NCBI GenBank assembly: GCA_965225625.1
Contig: CBDDBH010000016.1
Coordinates: 1 to 64,000, forward strand
Length of the DNA stretch: 64,000 nucleotides
Direction: 5' to 3'
Source: CBDDBH01 sp965225625
GTDB taxonomy: Bacteria > Pseudomonadota > Gammaproteobacteria > JADZEE01
The translations under genes and the position numbers were made by a program. Below, piece by piece: positions 18,894-27,768 of the stretch; the stretch's first letter is position 1; each line of letters opens with the position of its first letter. The notes under the pieces are model-generated. The model did not search any database and had not been told where the DNA came from. It saw only the letters and a program-made list of their open reading frames with translations.

Positions 18894-19523
18894 TTAAAAG
18901 TGTTTGTGAAAAACGCTGCGCAGATAACTGAAACATGCATCACGTGCAGATTCACGATCCACGCTCGCAGGCGTGAGTAAGATGTCTAACCACAGTCCAT
19001 TGGTGATGGCCGATAAAATACTGGCGATGACGTCGGCGTCCAGGTTTTTATAGCCGCCATCAACAATTACATCAGCGCATACACCGGCAAGGGCTTCGCC
19101 GTACTCGCGATCGTATTGCTCGCAGAGTTTCTGGTAAGTGGGTCGAGATTTCGCTTCGCCGAAGAATGCAAACCAAACGGCAATCTTCTTGCGCTCACAG
19201 ACCGCCCGGCTGAAGTCGAGTTCCATCAACGCCTTTAGCGTGTGGGCGGGCGTGTTGTCCCTGCTGGCGGCCAGAACGCTTTCCCACGCCGCTTTATACT
19301 CGTCTGCCAGGTAGCGCAGGGTTTCCGTCAGTAAGCGCTCCTTGCTCTGAAAATGCAGGTTCACGATACCCAGGCTCAAACCCGCTTGCTGGGTAACGTC
19401 CGCCATGGTCGTCGCGGACAATCCGCGTCTGGCGATACAGCGGATTGTCGCCTTGATCAGTTGCTCCCGGCGCTTCTCCTTGGATTCATTACGCCGTTTC
19501 GATGCCGTTCTGCGGGTGGCCAT
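18894..19523 (-). CDS. TetR-family transcriptional regulator (BetI-like)
   Basis: 209 residues from ATG 19523, with GAGGGA 4-9 bases upstream. The N-terminal HTH is clear: RREQLIKATIRCIARRGLSA, TMADVTQQAGLSLGIVNLHF, then the F-x-S-K-E-x-L motif. The C-terminal ligand domain (KKIAVWFAFFGEAKSRPTYQ) aligns with the TetR half of the fusion protein at 29205-31001, so the two are paralogues. A perfect 30-bp palindrome lies 63 bases upstream in the divergent promoter region and is its probable operator. It likely controls itself, the acyl-CoA dehydrogenase and the divergent aminotransferase operon. Confidence 0.9.
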   Translation of the reverse strand: MATRRTASKRRNESKEKRREQLIKATIRCIARRGLSATTMADVTQQAGLSLGIVNLHFQSKERLLTETLRYLADEYKAAWESVLAASRDNTPAHTLKALMELDFSRAVCERKKIAVWFAFFGEAKSRPTYQKLCEQYDREYGEALAGVCADVIVDGGYKNLDADVIASILSAITNGLWLDILLTPASVDRESARDACFSYLRSVFHKHF

Positions 19524-19563
19524 GATTTCCCTCGTTGAGGCGGGCAATGATACCTTGTTCGCG

Positions 19564-19592
19564 TTGCGAGTGTGGCATAAATCCTCTAATAA
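19564..19592 (+). promoter_or_regulatory. Candidate promoter of the aminotransferase operon
   Basis: TTGCGA (19564-19569) and TAATAA (19587-19592) are spaced by 17 bases, close to sigma-70 consensus. The -10 box lies inside the left arm of the operator, so repressor binding would block RNA polymerase. Confidence 0.45.
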
Positions 19593-19616
19593 TGAATGAG
19601 TGTTCATTCATTATTA
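19587..19616. promoter_or_regulatory. Probable TetR operator, perfect 13-bp inverted repeat
   Basis: TAATAATGAATGA (19587-19599), spacer GTGT (19600-19603), and TCATTCATTATTA (19604-19616) form a perfect palindrome with a 4-base spacer. It sits in the 115-base gap between the divergent TetR and aminotransferase genes. Both location and symmetry fit autoregulation plus control of the divergent operon. Confidence 0.85.
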
Positions 19617-19638
19617 GACATGACTTGGCCGCCGTGCC

Positions 19639-21012
19639 ATGATAGGGTCCGCCCACGGTAGTAGCCGTATGAAACGCGTTCTCGACAAATCCAACAAGCA
19701 TTTTCGCAAAGCTGTAAAGCGCTTGCCGCTCGGTGTGTCCTCTAACTTTCGTTACTGGGGCGAACAGCAGACTATCTACGTTGCCCGAGGCAAGGGCGGA
19801 CGCCTCTGGGATATCGACGGCAACGAATACATTGATTATCGGCTTGCTTATGGGCCGGCGATCCTGGGCTATGCGGACCCGCGGGTGGATGCGGCAGTGC
19901 GGGAAGGCATGGAGATCGGAGGGGTGTTCGCGCTGGGGACTGAGCGTGAACTCGAGGTTGCCGAGCGCATCGCTAAAATGGTGCCCTCTGTTGATTTGGT
20001 ACGCTTTTCCAATTCCGGTACTGAAGCCGTGATGGCGGCTTTGCGCTTGGCGCGTGGCTATACCGGTAAAGATGAATACGTGATCGTCGAAGGCGGCTAC
20101 CACGGCGTATTCGACGCTGCGCTTTGGTATTCCGACGTCGAAGCCTGGGATCCGAGCGACGGTGAGCCGGCGGTGCTGGCTTACAGTGAAGGTATTCCGG
20201 AACTTACTCGGACTTTGTTGCACACCGTGCCGCTCAATGACGCCAATCGCCTCGAGCAGATCTTCAAACGCCACTCTGCAAACATTGCGGCATTTCTAAT
20301 CGAGCCGATCATGGGCAATTGCTGCTCGCTCACGGCAGACCCCCAATACATGCAAGACGTGCGTATGCTGTGCGATCGTTACGACATCGTCTTAATCATC
20401 GATGAGGTAAAAACTGGCTTCCGCGTCGCCCGTGGCGGTGTGCAGGAGCTAATAGGCGTGCGTGCGGATTTATGTACCTTTGCAAAGGCCTTGGCTAACG
20501 GTTATCCGATCTCGGTGCTCGCAGGACGTGAAGATATCATGCGCAAGATAGGCGATGGAGTGGTTCATGGCGGCACGTTCACCGCTCATTCCGTGTCCCT
20601 CGCCGCCGCTGCAAAAACCTTGGAGATATTGGATGAGACGCCTGCATTGCAGACGATCGCGGATTACGGTGAACGTTTGCGCAATGGTGTTGCCGACATA
20701 CTGGGCAAACGCGGTATTGCCTATTCATTTGTTGGTCACCCTGCAATGAGCGGATTATTCTTTAGCGGCACGCCACCCACGAATTATCGCGACTGGGTGA
20801 ATACGGATTACAGTTTTTATGACGCACTGGCGCCGGAGCTGCACGATCTTGGAGTATTGGTGGAGCCCGATTCTCGGGAGCCCTGGTTTATCTGCGAAGC
20901 ACACGACCATAGCTGTCTGTCGCAGACGCTGGAGAGGTTTGACCAGGCAGTGGAGACTACATTACGCACGATTGGCCAAAGTTCAAATGCCAAAAAACAG
21001 CACACAAACTGA
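19639..21012 (+). CDS. Class III PLP aminotransferase (glutamate-1-semialdehyde aminomutase-like)
   Basis: 457 residues; an alternative ATG at 19669 gives 447. Class III features are present in order: WDIDGNEYIDYRLAYGP, RFSNSGTEAVMAALRLAR (phosphate binding), EGGYHGVFD, FLIEPIMGN, and LIIDEVKTGFR with the Asp that contacts the pyridine ring. The Schiff-base lysine is in TFAKALANGYPI, followed by HGGTFTAHSVS. It heads a same-strand run of six genes and lies just downstream of the operator. Context (FAD oxidoreductases, PuuA- and PuuB-like enzymes, polyamine importer) suggests an omega-transaminase acting on an amine or amino acid rather than haem synthesis. Confidence 0.88.
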   Translation: MIGSAHGSSRMKRVLDKSNKHFRKAVKRLPLGVSSNFRYWGEQQTIYVARGKGGRLWDIDGNEYIDYRLAYGPAILGYADPRVDAAVREGMEIGGVFALGTERELEVAERIAKMVPSVDLVRFSNSGTEAVMAALRLARGYTGKDEYVIVEGGYHGVFDAALWYSDVEAWDPSDGEPAVLAYSEGIPELTRTLLHTVPLNDANRLEQIFKRHSANIAAFLIEPIMGNCCSLTADPQYMQDVRMLCDRYDIVLIIDEVKTGFRVARGGVQELIGVRADLCTFAKALANGYPISVLAGREDIMRKIGDGVVHGGTFTAHSVSLAAAAKTLEILDETPALQTIADYGERLRNGVADILGKRGIAYSFVGHPAMSGLFFSGTPPTNYRDWVNTDYSFYDALAPELHDLGVLVEPDSREPWFICEAHDHSCLSQTLERFDQAVETTLRTIGQSSNAKKQHTN

Positions 21013-21020
21013 CTGCAACG

Positions 21021-22640
21021 ATGACTAATAAATATGACGCCATCGTCATAGGGGCCGGCCATAACGGCTTAACCAACGCGGCGTTCCTCGCGCGCGCCGG
21101 ACTATCGGTTTTAGTGCTTGAACGTAATCCGTACATTGGTGGGGCTACGGTTAGCCGTGAATTGTACGAAGGTTGGAAGTACTCGAATTGCTCCTACGTG
21201 TGTAGCTTGCTGCGTCCTGAGATATATCGCGCGCTGGATCTGGCGAAGTTCGGTCTGCAAGTCGTTCCCTACGGCGGCGGACTGACGTTTATGCGCGATG
21301 GCGACTATTTCGGCAATTATGCCGACCACGATCGTCAGCGTAGAGAGATCCAACGCCATTCGCGGCGCGACGCGGATGCCTACGAGCGTTATTCCACCGA
21401 TGTCATCCGCCAAACGCGCCTGATCCGGCCGTTCCTCATGCGCACGCCGCCGGATCCGACCTCATTCAAACCGCGCGATGTCATGGAACTCATCTATATG
21501 ATGAAGGCGTTCTATGATCTCGGCGAAGAGGTTCTATACGACACGATTCGCTTTTGGACGATGAGCATCGGAGATTTTCTCGACGAGTATTTCGAGTCCG
21601 ATGTCATAAAAGCGCATTTCGCCGGCGGTGGCATCATCGGTACCGCGCTGGGCGTCTACTCACCCGGCACCGCCTATGTTTTGTTGCATCACTACATGGG
21701 CGATGTCGATGGCAATATCGGCGCCTGGGGATTCGCGCGCGGCGGCATGGGCGCGATCGCGGATGCCATAGCCGCTTCGTTTCAGGCAAGCGGTGGTGAG
21801 ATAAAGACGGATGCCGAGGTGGCCAACATCATCGTGCGCGATGAGCGAGCGGTTGGTGTGGCACTGGCGAGCGGCGAGGAGTATCACGCCGACATCGTCG
21901 TTTCCAATCTCGATGCCCGGCGTACATATCTGACGATAATGGACGAGAAGGATCTGCCACCAGGGTTTGCGGACAAGGCACGTAATTTCAAGATCCGGGG
22001 TTCGTCCGGCAAAGTAAATATCTCGCTCGATGGGTTGCCCACGTTTCGTGACATTCCCAAGGACAGCCCGCTGATGATTGGCGACATTCACTTCATTGAT
22101 TCGCTGGAGCGTATGGAGCGGGCGTACGACGACTGGAAAAACGGAACCTGGTCCCAGGACCCGTACTGCGACATGCTGATCCCAACGCAAGTTGATCCAA
22201 CTATGGCGCCGCCGGGAAAGCACATGATGACCGTGTTCGTGCAGTATGCGCCGCCGCGACTCGCCGATGGTGACTGGACGGATGAAACGCGCGATGCCTT
22301 CGGTAAAACCGTCATCGATCAGATCGGCGAATACAGTCCAGACTTTAAGGATTTGATCCTGCACGCCGAAGTGCGCACACCGCGCGAGATAGAAAATGAA
22401 ACCGGTCTTACCGAAGGTAATATCTTTCAGGGTGAGCTGACCCTGGATCAGCTCATGTTTAACCGGCCGTTTCCCGGCTTCGCTCAGTATCGCGGTCCCG
22501 TGCAAGGCATGTATATGTGTGGTTCCAGTACTCACCCGGGCGGTGGCGTGATGGGCGCGCCCGGCGCTAACTCCGCGCGGGAAATCCTGCTTGATCTGAA
22601 ACGCCCATCCACGGTACCACCCGATGTCAGCGACGACTGA
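21021..22640 (+). CDS. FAD-dependent oxidoreductase of the phytoene desaturase/PYROXD2 class, copy 1
   Basis: 539 residues. The dinucleotide fold opens the protein (IVIGAGHNGLTNAAFLARAG) with a following acidic residue in VLERNPYIGGATVS. The substrate domain contains YSPGTAYVLLHHYMG, and a second FAD-contact block ends the chain (GMYMCGSSTHPGGGVMGAPG). It is 8 bases after the aminotransferase and 7 bases before a paralogue with the same architecture. Known relatives oxidise C-C or C-N bonds in isoprenoids and amines; the substrate here is not known. Tandem paralogues may form a heterodimer. Confidence 0.87.
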   Translation: MTNKYDAIVIGAGHNGLTNAAFLARAGLSVLVLERNPYIGGATVSRELYEGWKYSNCSYVCSLLRPEIYRALDLAKFGLQVVPYGGGLTFMRDGDYFGNYADHDRQRREIQRHSRRDADAYERYSTDVIRQTRLIRPFLMRTPPDPTSFKPRDVMELIYMMKAFYDLGEEVLYDTIRFWTMSIGDFLDEYFESDVIKAHFAGGGIIGTALGVYSPGTAYVLLHHYMGDVDGNIGAWGFARGGMGAIADAIAASFQASGGEIKTDAEVANIIVRDERAVGVALASGEEYHADIVVSNLDARRTYLTIMDEKDLPPGFADKARNFKIRGSSGKVNISLDGLPTFRDIPKDSPLMIGDIHFIDSLERMERAYDDWKNGTWSQDPYCDMLIPTQVDPTMAPPGKHMMTVFVQYAPPRLADGDWTDETRDAFGKTVIDQIGEYSPDFKDLILHAEVRTPREIENETGLTEGNIFQGELTLDQLMFNRPFPGFAQYRGPVQGMYMCGSSTHPGGGVMGAPGANSAREILLDLKRPSTVPPDVSDD

Positions 22641-22647
22641 GTAATCC

Positions 22648-24216
22648 ATGGCGCAAAGCTACGACATCGTTATCATTGGCGGCGGCCACAATGGTTTGGT
22701 TTGCGGGGCATATCTTGCGAAAACAGGCCGCAAAGTGGCAGTGCTCGAAGCTGCCGAGTCAGTCGGCGGTGCGGCATCAACGCGTGAGTTCAGTGAAGGG
22801 TTTTCGGTTTCTGCGTGTGCGCATGTGCTGCATTTGCTGCATCCCGACGTGTCATCCGAACTCGGTCTGGCGCGACATGGATTGGTGCTTGCCAGCAACA
22901 ATATGAAGACAGTGTCACTGTCGCCAGAGGGTGACCACGTCACTATCGACGGTGCAAGTGTAACGGGTGTCTCAGTGAGCGCCGGCGATCAAGACGCGCT
23001 GCGGAGCTTTCATGCCCGCATGGTGAAATTCGGCCAATTGCTCGGACGGCACCTGGCCGTGCGGCCGCCTCGATTAGTCGGTGGTGGCGCGCGTGACAAG
23101 TTAAGTCTTGGTCGACTTGCCTGGGATGTGCGCCGCCTGGGCCGTGATGATATGCGCGAGTTGTTGCGCATCGGTGCAATCAATATATTCGATGTTCTGG
23201 AAGAGCATTTCGACGGTGCGCTTTTAAAAGGTGCGCTCAGTCTCGACGCCGTCCTGGGTACGCACATGGGGCCGCGTTCGCCCAATTCGGTTTTGACCTA
23301 TCTTTATAGGTTGAGTGGCCAGGTCAGGGGTAGACCGGGCGCACTGGCGATCCCCGCCGGCGGTATGGGCGCAGTTACCCAGGCGCTGGCGGCCGCTGCG
23401 CAGGCGCAGGGCGCGGAAGTTCGTACTTCCGCCGTGGTGACCCGCGTCAGGGTCGACCACGGAAGGGTAACCGGCGTCATCCTGGGCGATGGTGAAGAGA
23501 TCAGTGCCGCCGTGGTCGTTTCCAATGCCGATCCGAAGTCCACGTTTTTGAAGTTGGTGGGTGTGTCGAATCTGGAAACCGGATTTGCCCGACGCATTCA
23601 CAACATCCGCAGCCGTGGCACGGCTGCAAAATTGCATCTCGCTTTGGATGGGTTGCCACAATTTCAGGGGCTGGCCGGCAACGCACATGGAGAGCGCCTC
23701 GTCATCGCGCCCAGTTCTGTCTATGTGGAACGCGCATTCGATCGCGCGAAGTACGGCGAGTACTCCAGCGCTCCGGCTATGGAAATAACATTACCCACTG
23801 TTCACGACGCCGGCCTGGCGCCTGCGGGTAAACATGTGATGTCGGCGATCGTTCAATACGCACCTTATGCGCTTAAGGCGGGCTGGGAGTCCGAGCGTGA
23901 TAAGTTTCAACAACTGGTCATCAAGCAACTCGCGGCCTACGCGCCCGGGATCGAGGACTTAATTGTCACCGCCGAGTTGTTGACGCCCAAGGATATAGAA
24001 CGTGAGTACCGGATCACGGGCGGTCATTGGCACCACGGAGAATTGTCGCTCGATCAATTTATGATGGTCCGTCCCGTTCCGGGGGCCACGCAATATTCAA
24101 CACCCATTGACGGGCTTTATTTATGTGGGGCGGGAACCCATCCCGGTGGCGGCGTCATGGGATTGGCAGGTCGCAACGCGGCGCATGAGGTTATCGCGCG
24201 CAAGCGCACGGTGTAA
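22648..24216 (+). CDS. FAD-dependent oxidoreductase of the phytoene desaturase/PYROXD2 class, copy 2
   Basis: 522 residues, paralogous to the preceding gene. The N-terminal FAD motif is IIGGGHNGLVCGAYLAKTG, followed by EAAESVGGAASTREF. The C-terminal block is GLYLCGAGTHPGGGVMGLAG, matching copy 1 almost position by position. Between residues 130 and 180 it carries an arginine- and glycine-rich segment of its own. Its stop overlaps the start of the GcvT-like gene (TAATG), indicating translational coupling and a joint role. Confidence 0.87.
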   Translation: MAQSYDIVIIGGGHNGLVCGAYLAKTGRKVAVLEAAESVGGAASTREFSEGFSVSACAHVLHLLHPDVSSELGLARHGLVLASNNMKTVSLSPEGDHVTIDGASVTGVSVSAGDQDALRSFHARMVKFGQLLGRHLAVRPPRLVGGGARDKLSLGRLAWDVRRLGRDDMRELLRIGAINIFDVLEEHFDGALLKGALSLDAVLGTHMGPRSPNSVLTYLYRLSGQVRGRPGALAIPAGGMGAVTQALAAAAQAQGAEVRTSAVVTRVRVDHGRVTGVILGDGEEISAAVVVSNADPKSTFLKLVGVSNLETGFARRIHNIRSRGTAAKLHLALDGLPQFQGLAGNAHGERLVIAPSSVYVERAFDRAKYGEYSSAPAMEITLPTVHDAGLAPAGKHVMSAIVQYAPYALKAGWESERDKFQQLVIKQLAAYAPGIEDLIVTAELLTPKDIEREYRITGGHWHHGELSLDQFMMVRPVPGATQYSTPIDGLYLCGAGTHPGGGVMGLAGRNAAHEVIARKRTV

Positions 24217-25397
24217 TGGAACATAACAATAACATTGTCATACGCACGCCGTTCCACGAGCGCACTGCGGCCGCTTGCGAAACCAACGATTGGGGACGTT
24301 GGAAAGCCTATACGGTCCCCAATTCCTACTCCGACGTTGAATTGGAATACTTCGCGATCCGCAACGGTGTTGGCGTGTTCGACTTGACGCCCATGACCAA
24401 ATACCGCATCTCGGGGCCGGATGCGCTCGCCTATCTGGATCGCGTGATGACGCGCGATTTGAGTAAGCTCAAATCCGGGCGTGTCGCGTACAGCGTGTGG
24501 TGTAACGACGCTGGCCAAGTGCTGGACGACGGTACTGTCTTTCACTTGCGCGATGACACGTTCCGGCTGTGCTCACAAGAGCGGCACCTTGACTGGCTGC
24601 TCTGGTCGGCAATGGGTTTCGATGTTGATGTCGCTGAAGAAACCGATGACGTAGCGGCGCTCGCGCTGCAGGGCCCGACGTCCTGCGCCGTGTTGAAGCT
24701 TATGGGGCTGGACGGCATCGAAAACTTGAAACCCTTTGGAATTAGTTATTTTCCGTTTGCAAACACCGAACTGATGATCTCCCGTACTGGATTTACTGGA
24801 GATCTCGGCTACGAATTATGGATCGTACCTGCCGCGGCCTTACAGTTGTGGGACGCGCTTATGGAGGCTGGCCGAGATTATTTCATTCGACCATTCGGCT
24901 CGCACGCTCTAGATGTGGCGCGTATAGAAGCGGGTTTTATCCAGGCGGGTGTCGATTTTCTGCCCGCCGAACAGGTGGTCCGTGCAGGACGTAGCCGCTC
25001 ACCTTTCGAACTGGGTCTGGGTTGGCTGGTCAATCTGGACAAACCAAACTTCAATGGGCGCCGCGCGCTGCTCGAGGAGAAGCAGCGTGGTTCACGTTTC
25101 CACCTGATCAAACTCGACGTGGAAGGCAATAAGCCGGCTCGCGATTCGTTCATTTATGCGGGGCGCAACAAGCAGGTGGGCACGGTAACTTCCGCCGTGT
25201 GGTCACCGACCGCGAAGGCCAACATCGCGTTGGCGATGCTGGAAGTGCCTTGGGGACGGCGTGGTGATGCGTTAAAGGCGGAAATCTATTATCAGCGGGA
25301 ACTCAAGTGGACGCGTTTCATGGCAAAGTGCCAGGTCGTCGAAGGACCGTTTTTCGATCCACCCCGGCGGCGCGCCACGCCGGCAGGTGACTTCTAA
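24216..25397 (+). CDS. GcvT-like aminomethyltransferase / folate-dependent demethylase family protein
   Basis: 393 residues. GcvT family blocks: GVGVFDLTPMTKYRISGPDA, then RDLSKLKSGRVAYSVWCNDAG, the ALQGPTS segment, SRTGFTGDLGYELWI, and the C-terminal barrel with FELGLGWLVNLDKPNFNGR. The family transfers one-carbon units from amines, betaines or sulfonium compounds to tetrahydrofolate. The start overlaps the upstream FAD oxidoreductase stop. Together with the Rieske protein nearby, this gene points to demethylation or deglycination of an N-methylated compound. A role in the glycine cleavage system itself is unlikely because gcvH and gcvP are absent. Confidence 0.85.
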   Translation: MEHNNNIVIRTPFHERTAAACETNDWGRWKAYTVPNSYSDVELEYFAIRNGVGVFDLTPMTKYRISGPDALAYLDRVMTRDLSKLKSGRVAYSVWCNDAGQVLDDGTVFHLRDDTFRLCSQERHLDWLLWSAMGFDVDVAEETDDVAALALQGPTSCAVLKLMGLDGIENLKPFGISYFPFANTELMISRTGFTGDLGYELWIVPAAALQLWDALMEAGRDYFIRPFGSHALDVARIEAGFIQAGVDFLPAEQVVRAGRSRSPFELGLGWLVNLDKPNFNGRRALLEEKQRGSRFHLIKLDVEGNKPARDSFIYAGRNKQVGTVTSAVWSPTAKANIALAMLEVPWGRRGDALKAEIYYQRELKWTRFMAKCQVVEGPFFDPPRRRATPAGDF

Positions 25398-25475
25398 GGT
25401 ACCCCGCTACGACGTCAGCCTGTGCTGGCGGTTAATCCGCGAATTGCATGAAGGCTCCTCATTCTGCGGATTAAC

Positions 25476-27566
25476 ATGACACACTACCTCGATCCGTTAC
25501 TGCGGCCCGCGTCGATCGCAGTCGTCGGCGCTAGCGTGCGCCATGGCTCTGTCGGCAATCAGGTGCTGAAAAATTTGTTGGACGGTCGTTTTAGCGGTCA
25601 TTTGTTTGCCGTAAACCCGCGTTACAAAGAAGTCCACGGTGTTCAGTGTTATGCATCGTTAGCCGAATTGCCCAAGCGTGTCGAACACGTCATTTTCGCC
25701 GTCAGCGACGAGCACATCGAAACCGCGCTGGATGCCGCAATCGACCATGGGGTTAGAGCCGCCACGCTGATATCCGCGCTTGTATTGGACGATGACGATA
25801 CACCGTTGCTCAGAGAGCGGATCGCTCGTAAAGCCCGTGATGCGGATCTTCTATTGTGCGGTGGCAACGCCATGGGTTTTTACAATTTTCGCGATTGTGT
25901 TTGGGCCTGCGGTTTCGATACGCGCAGCCATAGCCCACCCGGCAACGTCACCCTGATCAGTCATTCGGGATCGGGAATGAGCGGCATTCTCGATGTCGAT
26001 GAACGCATTAACTTTAATTTGGCGGTCTCAACGGGACAGGAACTCACCGTATGTATGGAGCAGTACCTGGATTTTGCGCTGGAGCAAGCCGAGACACGGG
26101 TCGTGGGACTGTTCATGGAAACCGTACGTAATCCGCAGCGTATGCGCGCGACATTGGACAAAGCCAATGCCCGTGGAATACCGATCGTTGCCATCAAGGT
26201 TGGGCGCACCGATCTGGCTGCCGAGTTGGCCGTGTCTCACTCCGGCGCGCTTGCCGGTAACGATGCGGCCTTCGTCGCGCTGTTTGATCGCTATGGTGTG
26301 CATCGTGTGGATGACATGGATGAACTCGCAAGCGCGTTAATAATGTTTGCACAACCGAACGCCGTTGGCGACGGTGGCCTGGTTTCGATTCACGATTCGG
26401 GCGGTGAGCGCCAATTGACTATCGACCTGGCCGACGATGTTGGCGTTAGGTTTGCTGATTTAACCCCCGACACGCTGTCTACGTTACAAGCACGTCTGGA
26501 TCCGGGCTTGCCCGCTGTGAATCCACTGGATGCATGGAGCCGTGGTGGAGCCGGTGCACATGATGTTGTCGCCGATTGTTTTGCGGCGATGCTCGCCGAT
26601 CCGGGGGCGGCGTTGGGCGCGGTGATCCACGATCGTGCTCCCCATGGTTTGCTTTATGGCGAATACATCGATTACCTGCGTCGCGCCCACGCGGCCAGCG
26701 GCAAACCGGTTTTTCTGGTTGCAAATAGACAGGGCACGGGGTCGGATCCGGCAGTGCGCGCAACAACGGAGCAGGGGTTTCCAGTAATCGATGGGGTGCG
26801 CTCCTTTCTTACCGGAGTGCGCTGTCTGTTCGAGCATCGTGACTTTCGCAAGCGCGAGCAAATGCAGCCCCCGGCCAGACCGGATGCCGCCGCGCGCTGG
26901 CACACGACACTTGTTCAGTCTCAACAGATAGACGAACTCGCAGGCATGGCGTTGTTGACAGATTTCGGAATCGCGGTAACGACGGTGCGGTTTGCAGATA
27001 GCGAAGGCGCGGTCGTGTCCGCGGCGCAGACGTTGGGATATCCCGTGGTTTTAAAGACGGCCACCGGCGCCGAGCATAAGACTGACGTTGGCGGGGTCGT
27101 CATCGCAATTCGCGACGAGATCACCTTGCGCAATGCCTACCGTGACATGCGCGAGAGATTGGGCTCTGCGGTAACCGTTGCACAGATGGTCGATGAACCG
27201 GGTGTCGAAATGATCCTCGGAATGACCCGGGACGCTCAATTCGGACCGTTGATCATGCTGGGCTTTGGCGGTATCCATGCCGAGGTGTTGCGGGATGTGG
27301 CGTTTGCCTTGCCGCCGTTCGACGCGGGTACGGCACGTCGATTGGTAGATAGACTCCGGTTGCGGCCGTTGCTAAATGCGCAGCGCGGTCGCAGCGCGGT
27401 TGCGATAGACGCCTATTGCGAGGCGGCCGCGCGTTTTTCAGTGCTTGCCGCAGAGCTCGCCGAACAGGTGGCTGCGATCGATATAAATCCGCTGATCGTT
27501 CATCAACACGCTTGCGTGGCCGTCGATGTACTCGTAGTGACGACACCCACCACTGCGCGCGGCTGA
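25476..27566 (+). CDS. NDP-forming acyl-CoA synthetase (acetate-CoA ligase family)
   Basis: 696 residues in the fused alpha-beta order. The CoA-binding Rossmann domain opens at residues 8-30 (PASIAVVGASVRHGSVGNQ). The ligase domains follow; the candidate phospho-histidine is in AVSHSGALAGNDAAF (about residue 250). A C-terminal ATP-grasp domain begins near residue 500 (YPVVLKTATGAEHKTDVGG) and ends with AAIDINPLIV. The enzyme interconverts acyl-CoA plus ADP and Pi with acid plus CoA and ATP. It is 78 bases downstream of the GcvT-like gene and is probably the energy-conserving or activating step of the pathway, with the acyl-CoA dehydrogenase acting after it. Confidence 0.88.
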   Translation: MTHYLDPLLRPASIAVVGASVRHGSVGNQVLKNLLDGRFSGHLFAVNPRYKEVHGVQCYASLAELPKRVEHVIFAVSDEHIETALDAAIDHGVRAATLISALVLDDDDTPLLRERIARKARDADLLLCGGNAMGFYNFRDCVWACGFDTRSHSPPGNVTLISHSGSGMSGILDVDERINFNLAVSTGQELTVCMEQYLDFALEQAETRVVGLFMETVRNPQRMRATLDKANARGIPIVAIKVGRTDLAAELAVSHSGALAGNDAAFVALFDRYGVHRVDDMDELASALIMFAQPNAVGDGGLVSIHDSGGERQLTIDLADDVGVRFADLTPDTLSTLQARLDPGLPAVNPLDAWSRGGAGAHDVVADCFAAMLADPGAALGAVIHDRAPHGLLYGEYIDYLRRAHAASGKPVFLVANRQGTGSDPAVRATTEQGFPVIDGVRSFLTGVRCLFEHRDFRKREQMQPPARPDAAARWHTTLVQSQQIDELAGMALLTDFGIAVTTVRFADSEGAVVSAAQTLGYPVVLKTATGAEHKTDVGGVVIAIRDEITLRNAYRDMRERLGSAVTVAQMVDEPGVEMILGMTRDAQFGPLIMLGFGGIHAEVLRDVAFALPPFDAGTARRLVDRLRLRPLLNAQRGRSAVAIDAYCEAAARFSVLAAELAEQVAAIDINPLIVHQHACVAVDVLVVTTPTTARG

Positions 27567-27636
27567 GAGCTATCTCTATAAATGTTAAATAAAATTAATT
27601 GTGTAATAGAATGCATGTCGCTGAATTCGACGCCTG

Positions 27637-27697
27637 GGTCATTACGATGACGGCGAGCTCGGCTCGCCAAACGAAGCCCCCTAAAGGGGACGTTTCA
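27637..27697. repeat. Dispersed double-hairpin repeat, copy A
   Basis: GGTCATTACGA begins the element and GGGGACGTTTCACG near its end is shared with copy B at 58177-58250. Hairpin 1 is GGCGAGC/GCTCGCC; hairpin 2 is CCCC-TAAA-GGGG. The loops and stem bases differ from copy B while stems are kept, the signature of a folded element. It lies between the acyl-CoA synthetase and glutamine synthetase genes. Confidence 0.75.
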
Positions 27698-27768
27698 CGC
27701 TATCCACGCATGCCTCGGTGTACTCTGACCTACTGCGACCCAACTTTTCCACCGAACGAGGCTCACGG

